From Candidatus Uhrbacteria bacterium (GTDB lineage Bacteria; Patescibacteriota; Patescibacteriia; UBA9934; GWF2-40-263), in contig JAHFIS010000019.1 in NCBI GenBank assembly GCA_023246275.1, positions 1 through 8,905 of the forward strand: DNA of 8,905 bases, given 5' to 3'. The position numbers were made by a program, and so were the translations under genes. This document shows, piece by piece, positions 5,889 to 8,905 of this stretch. How positions within the stretch are numbered: position 1 is the first letter of the stretch; each line of letters starts with the position of its first letter. The notes under the pieces were generated by a model. It was given only the letters and a program-made list of their open reading frames with translations, was not told the DNA's origin and ran no database searches.

Positions 5889-6568
5889 GTCGCGTCCTCG
5901 ATTGGATTTTTCCGAGGTTCTGTCTTCGTTGCAAATCCGAGGGATCGTCTTGGTGCCAATCCTGCGCCATAACTTTCTCGCCGCGCCCGGCCGAGGCGTG
6001 CTGCGCGTTCTGCCACGCGTCGGGGCCGCAAACGTGCAAGGATTGTCGCTCCGAAACGTTCCTCGACGGCCTCACGTCCGTCGCGCCGTATGGCAACGCC
6101 GTCGTTCGCGAGGCGCTCACCAACTGGAAATATCACGCCGATCCCGAGACGGGGAAGGCGATCGACCTGTGGATAAGGCAGTCAGTCGGTGTGCGGGACC
6201 GATCACTGTTTCCGTCGGACGCGACGATCACGTTCCTGCCGCTCCACGCCTCGCGCCGTCGCCATCGCGGCTTCGACCAGGCCGAGGAAGTCGCGCGATC
6301 GCTCGCCTCCGCCATCGGGACGTCGCACCAATCCCTGCTAAAACGAACGACCGCGACGGCCTCGCAGGCACGGCGGTCCGCGTCGGAACGAAGGGTCGGC
6401 GACCTCGACGGGATCTTCGAGACGGTCGGCCCTGTCCCCGAGTCGGTCATCGTCTGCGACGACGTCTGCACGAGCGGCGCCACCATCGACGCCGCCGCCG
6501 AGGCTCTCAAGAAGGCGGGAGCGAAGCGCGTCTGGGGGTTCGTCGTCGCCCAGGGGTCGCGGCCTTGA
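5858..6568 (+). CDS. comF: ComF family phosphoribosyltransferase-like protein
   Basis: This 236-residue protein has the classic ComF layout. An N-terminal zinc-ribbon-like region carries CxxC pairs at Cys22/25, Cys33/36 and Cys49/52 plus Cys60/63. A PRTase domain then has FLPLH and RRRHRGFDQAEEVA (133-146) and the PRPP-binding loop VIVCDDVCTSGAT (197-209) with its paired Asp residues. ComF proteins take part in natural DNA uptake in Bacillus and Haemophilus; the exact biochemical role is unsettled. The ATG at 5858 is set by a strong Shine-Dalgarno. It overlaps the preceding secretion gene by 31 nt in another frame, so the two are probably co-transcribed and translationally coupled. A GTG at 5879 is a weaker alternative. 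Length is usual for the family and all key motifs are intact. Confidence 0.95.
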   Translation: MEGVERAVEIGRVLDWIFPRFCLRCKSEGSSWCQSCAITFSPRPAEACCAFCHASGPQTCKDCRSETFLDGLTSVAPYGNAVVREALTNWKYHADPETGKAIDLWIRQSVGVRDRSLFPSDATITFLPLHASRRRHRGFDQAEEVARSLASAIGTSHQSLLKRTTATASQARRSASERRVGDLDGIFETVGPVPESVIVCDDVCTSGATIDAAAEALKKAGAKRVWGFVVAQGSRP

Positions 6569-6593
6569 TCTTTGATCCGCGTTCCGGTAATCT
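6565..6593 (+). promoter_or_regulatory. Weak candidate promoter for tRNA-Ser(GCU)
   Basis: TTGATC (6565-6570) and TAATCT (6588-6593) are separated by exactly 17 nt, but match consensus at only 4/6 and 3/6 positions. Transcription would start about 4 nt before the tRNA. The alternative is read-through from the comF operon with processing. Confidence 0.3.
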
Positions 6594-6603
6594 GACGGCA
6601 CCC

Positions 6604-6696
6604 GGAGAGGTACCCAAGAGGCTGAAGGGGCGGGATTGCTAATCCTGTAGGCCGGGTATTCTCGGCGCGGGGGTTCGAATCCCCCCCTCTCCGCCA
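6604..6696 (+). tRNA. tRNA-Ser(GCU), CCA encoded
   Basis: The acceptor arm GGAGAGG (6604-6610) pairs with CCTCTCC (6686-6692), followed by discriminator G and an encoded CCA. The anticodon stem CGGGA/TCCTG holds loop TTGCTAA with anticodon GCT at 6638-6640, reading AGC and AGU. A long variable arm and a standard T arm with GGTTCGAATCC support a serine tRNA. Confidence 0.97.
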
Positions 6697-6697
6697 C

Positions 6698-6728
6698 AAA
6701 AAGACAACCCAGTCCGGGTTGTCTTTTT
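6698..6728 (+). terminator. Rho-independent terminator after tRNA-Ser(GCU)
   Basis: AAAAAGACAACCC and GGGTTGTCTTTTT are perfect 13-bp inverted repeats around a 5-nt loop, with a T-tract at the 3' side and an A-tract at the 5' side. The symmetrical form would also work for transcription from the other strand. Confidence 0.93.
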
Positions 6729-6735
6729 CATTGGG

Positions 6736-6764
6736 TGGACAGTGGCGGTCGAATCGCGTAAAAT
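6736..6764 (+). promoter_or_regulatory. Sigma-70-type promoter for tRNA-Ser(UGA)
   Basis: TGGACA (6736-6741) and TAAAAT (6759-6764) each match consensus at 5 of 6 positions with a 17-nt spacer. Transcription would start near 6771, about 30 nt before the tRNA, and could continue into the gene at 6904. It lies directly after the terminator. Confidence 0.75.
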
Positions 6765-6801
6765 GACAGCAGCTCGACCTTTGTCCCGATGTTTTTCTTA
6801 C

Positions 6802-6889
6802 GGAGAGATGGCCGAGCGGTTTAAGGCACCGGTCTTGAAAACCGGCGAACTGAAAGGTTCCGTGAGTTCGAATCTCACTCTCTCCGCCA
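6802..6889 (+). tRNA. tRNA-Ser(UGA), CCA encoded
   Basis: GGAGAGA (6802-6808) pairs with TCTCTCC (6879-6885), followed by G and an encoded CCA. The anticodon stem CCGGT/ACCGG holds loop CTTGAAA with anticodon TGA at 6836-6838. The long variable arm and the TTCGAAT T-loop are typical. In frame, the gene reads as a spurious MAERFKAPVLKTGE peptide that can wrongly extend the next CDS. Confidence 0.97.
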
Positions 6890-6903
6890 CTTCAAACAAT
6901 TCT

Positions 6904-7419
6904 ATGGAGGACGAAACGCAAACCGAACCGTCATTCCAGCTTGCCGGACCTGGGCAGCCGCGCGTCGTTTGGGAGATTGACGAGTATCCGCGTCAGACGC
7001 GGTCGCGCCGGTGGTATTTGGTCATGGCGGCGCTTGGCGTGGCGCTGATCGTGTACTCGATCGCGACGGCGAACTTTCTGTTCGCGGTCATCGTCCTCAT
7101 GGCCGGCATCATTACGCTCATTTCTGACTTCAAGCATCCGAACCGGATCACGGTGGGAATCACGACGACCGGGATCGTGATCGGCGAGACGTATCATGAC
7201 TTCCGCTCCGTTAACGACTTTGCCCTCGTATACGAGCCGCCGGAGGTAAAGAACCTGTACGTGACCTTCCGCCAGTCCTGGCAGCCGATGCTCGCCATCC
7301 CGCTCGAGGACACGGACCCGAATGTCGTCCGCAGGGAATTGTTGCCGTTCTGCCTGGAAAATCTGGACCGAACCAGCGAAACCTTGACGGAAGTGCTGCG
7401 GAGAGTGTATAAACTGTGA
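6904..7419 (+). CDS. Two-helix membrane protein of a CPR-type family
   Basis: This 171-residue protein has an N-terminal cytoplasmic segment with WEIDEYPRQTRSRRWY (residues 23-38). Two adjacent membrane helices follow (about 37-55 and 57-74), then a cytoplasmic beta-rich domain (ITVGITTTGIVIG, YHDFRSVNDFALVYEPPEVK, LAIPLEDTDP) resembling a bacterial PH-like fold, and a C-terminal helix (RRELLPFCLENL). I recall similar small proteins with the W-E-x-x-E-Y and IPLED motifs as widespread in CPR genomes, function unknown. The ATG at 6904 was chosen: the frame is open back to 6742 but that part is the tRNA-Ser gene. No clear Shine-Dalgarno precedes it. It is probably transcribed from the tRNA-Ser(UGA) promoter, and the tRNA-Arg promoter is embedded in its 3' end. 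Confidence 0.85.
   Translation: MEDETQTEPSFQLAGPGQPRVVWEIDEYPRQTRSRRWYLVMAALGVALIVYSIATANFLFAVIVLMAGIITLISDFKHPNRITVGITTTGIVIGETYHDFRSVNDFALVYEPPEVKNLYVTFRQSWQPMLAIPLEDTDPNVVRRELLPFCLENLDRTSETLTEVLRRVYKL
7384..7413 (+). promoter_or_regulatory. Sigma-70-type promoter for tRNA-Arg
   Basis: TTGACG (7384-7389) and TATAAA (7408-7413) each match consensus at 5 of 6 positions with an 18-nt spacer. Both lie inside the 3' end of the upstream CDS. Transcription would start near 7420, about 40 nt before the tRNA. Confidence 0.7.
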
Positions 7420-7445
7420 GATCTCAAATGGAGATCATATTTTGG
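7420..7445 (+). other. Small hairpin between CDS and tRNA-Arg
   Basis: GATCTC (7420-7425) and GAGATC (7431-7436) form a 6-bp stem with a 5-nt loop followed by ATATTTT. It could weakly end transcription of the upstream gene or be part of the tRNA leader; the stem is short for a terminator. Confidence 0.35.
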
Positions 7446-7458
7446 AAGCCGCAGTTTG

Positions 7459-7535
7459 GCATCCGTAGCTCAGTTGGATAGAGCATCAGCTTGCGGAGCT
7501 GAGGGTCGCATGTTCGAGTCATGCCGGATGCACCA
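7459..7535 (+). tRNA. tRNA-Arg(GCG), CCA encoded
   Basis: The 77-nt cloverleaf is complete. Acceptor GCATCCG/CGGATGC has discriminator A and an encoded CCA; the D stem is GCTC/GAGC, the anticodon stem TCAGC/GCTGA with loop TTGCGGA, and the T stem GCATG/CATGC with loop TTCGAGT. The anticodon is GCG at 7493-7495, reading arginine codon CGC (and CGU by wobble). The 5' half is very like the E. coli tRNA-Arg(ACG), including A20 in the D loop, an arginine identity element. Most bacteria use ACG modified to inosine here, so the G34 form is unusual. Confidence 0.95.
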
Positions 7536-7565
7536 CAAAGAGACCGTCTCCGGACGGTCTCTTTG
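7536..7565 (+). terminator. Rho-independent terminator after tRNA-Arg
   Basis: CAAAGAGACCGTC and GACGGTCTCTTTG are perfect 13-bp inverted repeats around a TCCG loop, starting one base after the tRNA CCA. The following T-rich stretch (TTTGCTTGTCTTG) is interrupted, but the position directly after the tRNA supports the call. Confidence 0.88.
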
Positions 7566-7621
7566 CTTGTCTTGACGCGGACGGAATTTTCGGGCAGGGT
7601 TGGGTCCTGGTCGGAGGAACC

Positions 7622-8905
7622 ATGGGATCAGACACGCATTCGACCGTAGACGACACGTTCGCTCAGCTACTGCTTGGCCGCCTGCCTGAGGATCGGGAGC
7701 GGCTCATGGACGCAATTGGGAAGGGGAGGCGGCTTCGGGTCTGGATCGCGGACGCGAACCTTCCCGGGGACATGCGCGACCATCTTCGCGCCATCCGCGA
7801 GACGCTAGGCCGGTCGGTGCTCGACCTGCTCTGCGACTGGCACGAGCTCGGCGGGCTGGTCGACCTCGCGGTTCCGGAACAGTCATGCGACGCGCATGCG
7901 TCCGATGACATCGCGGTCGAGCCAGAAGCCTCAGGGGCCTTGGAAGCCCTGAAGGACCTTGTTTCCGCGCCTTCCGACGAAGCCGTCCCGGCTCCGGTCG
8001 AAGGACAGATCGACACGGCGGAACCGAACGCTCCGGTCGCCGCGGACACGCCGCCGATGTCCGATCGCACGGCCGCGACGAGATCGATCGCGGAGTCGCG
8101 CCCGCAACGCGTCGAGTCGATCGAACCGCTTCGCGCGCTCGTGCGCGAACTGGCCGTACGGCGGGAGCCTACGGAAGAGATCATCTTTTTCCAAGGGCTC
8201 GTCCGCGATACGCCCCGGCTCGACAGCGCCGTCCCCGCGCGCCTGCGGATTGACGCGCTGGCGTTCGTGGTCGCCCGGGCACGCCATCTGTGCGCCGAGG
8301 GAATGATTCGCGAGGGGGAGGATCTCGTGCCGGTTCTCTCGTCCGTGACGACGTATGCCAGGCGCGCGAATGCCGGGGTGGTGTACGGGCCCAGCCGCCT
8401 GCACAAGCCGCGCAGCGCGACCTGGGCCACGGACGCGACCGAGCTTCTCTCGAGGCTCATGGACGCGGCCGGACTCGACCTCGCTCCGCCGAACAAGGAA
8501 CGGCTCCTCAAGCAGCTTGCGGAGCTGGTCTCCTCGGGCGGCGGCGACGCGGAGATTCGCGACCTCGTGGTCCGTTGCCTGGACGCGGGGGTTGGCGGCA
8601 AGGACGCGCGCCTTTCGCGCATCCTCAGGCCGGTGGTTCACGTGCTCGACGGCAAGCGGTTCAAGGACGTTCGCGTCGCGGTACGCGACAGGATCGCGGA
8701 GGAAAGCGACGCGGATGACGTCGTTCCGGACGCCGTCGTTCCGGAGGAATGGCCGTTCCGGCACCTGACCGAAGGCAAGCGCGCGGTCATGGTCGGAGGC
8801 GATCCCCGCGAGCCGAACCGTGTCCGTATCCAGAAGGCGTTCGGATTTTCCTCGCTCGACTGGCCGCAGACCGAGTTCAAGGCCCGGGAGCTCCAGGCGC
8901 TGCGC
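7622..8905 (+). CDS. Large unrecognised protein, 3'-partial, with a VGGDPRE motif
   Basis: An open frame runs from ATG 7622 to the right edge without a stop, at least 428 residues. GGAGG (7613-7617) lies 4 nt before the ATG, and the codons are strongly G/C-ending, unlike the antisense frames here. The N-terminal 90 residues are helical (DTFAQLLLGRLPEDRERL, then LRAIRETLGRSVLDLL). Residues about 95-175 are an acidic Ala/Pro-rich linker, and 180-350 a helical region rich in charged residues. At 386-400 the sequence GKRAVMVGGDPRE looks like the first strand and loop of a Rossmann-like domain, resembling the VGGD start of DUF2325-type domains; this link is tentative. No membrane segment is visible. 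A TTGACG at 7572 could be a -35 but the matching -10 (CAGGGT) is poor. Function unknown. Confidence 0.8.
   Translation, partial: MGSDTHSTVDDTFAQLLLGRLPEDRERLMDAIGKGRRLRVWIADANLPGDMRDHLRAIRETLGRSVLDLLCDWHELGGLVDLAVPEQSCDAHASDDIAVEPEASGALEALKDLVSAPSDEAVPAPVEGQIDTAEPNAPVAADTPPMSDRTAATRSIAESRPQRVESIEPLRALVRELAVRREPTEEIIFFQGLVRDTPRLDSAVPARLRIDALAFVVARARHLCAEGMIREGEDLVPVLSSVTTYARRANAGVVYGPSRLHKPRSATWATDATELLSRLMDAAGLDLAPPNKERLLKQLAELVSSGGGDAEIRDLVVRCLDAGVGGKDARLSRILRPVVHVLDGKRFKDVRVAVRDRIAEESDADDVVPDAVVPEEWPFRHLTEGKRAVMVGGDPREPNRVRIQKAFGFSSLDWPQTEFKARELQALR

Noticed and set aside
5902..6642. Alternative + frame overlapping comF
   Set aside because: The other frame has the complete ComF zinc and PRPP motifs; this one is Arg-rich and runs into tRNA-Ser(GCU).
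6742..6903. Longer reading of the 6904 gene starting upstream
   Set aside because: It translates tRNA-Ser(UGA) (the familiar MAERFKAPVLKTGE artefact) and its promoter; the real start is ATG 6904.
7663..8622. Long minus-strand open frame opposite the 7622 gene
   Set aside because: It is Arg/Ser-rich, typical of the antisense of a high-GC gene; the + strand frame is longer, has a ribosome site and G/C-ending codons.

Overview
The window is high-GC bacterial DNA with tightly packed genes, all on the + strand. It most likely comes from a Patescibacteria (Candidate Phyla Radiation, CPR) genome. Three things suggest this: the reduced type IV secretion gene order (PrgI-like, TraC-like, VirB4-like, then a small single-span membrane protein); a two-helix membrane protein at 6904-7419 that resembles a family I know mainly from CPR genomes; and large palindromes packed between genes. 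TGA is used as a stop, so the lineage is not one that recodes TGA. The lineage call is inference from gene content, and no rRNA is present to test it.

Layout. Positions 2-1534 hold the 3' part of an unrecognised helical protein gene that is already open at the left edge. It carries a 66-bp palindromic repeat inserted in frame at 428-493. Next comes a type IV secretion/conjugation-like cluster: PrgI-like membrane protein (1743-2171), TraC-like domain protein (2359-3036), VirB4 ATPase (3210-5303) and a membrane-anchored, possibly VirB8/NTF2-like protein (5307-5888). A comF-type phosphoribosyltransferase gene (5858-6568) overlaps the last of these. Then come tRNA-Ser(GCU), a terminator, a promoter, tRNA-Ser(UGA), the CPR-type membrane protein gene (6904-7419), tRNA-Arg(GCG) with its own promoter and terminator, and a gene starting at 7622 that runs off the right edge.

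The most unusual feature is a family of three near-identical, roughly 170-bp, almost fully palindromic elements (1552-1725, 2171-2345, 3036-3205). They fill three consecutive gaps of the secretion operon. Each starts within 0-17 nt of the upstream stop codon and ends 4-17 nt before the downstream ATG, and none of those three ATGs has a visible Shine-Dalgarno sequence. One base pair in the stem changes on both sides in copy 3, as expected if pairing is maintained. The copies resemble ERIC-type intergenic palindromes in architecture, but I do not recognise the sequence. They may be mobile elements, RNA processing or translational-coupling devices, or both.

How the genes work together: PrgI-like (VirB3 role), TraC-like and VirB4 (motor) and the 5307 protein (possible VirB8 role) would form the inner-membrane core of a DNA or protein transfer machine. 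ComF is linked to DNA uptake in other bacteria and may share its transcript. The tRNA block downstream is a separate set of transcription units with recognisable promoters and terminators.
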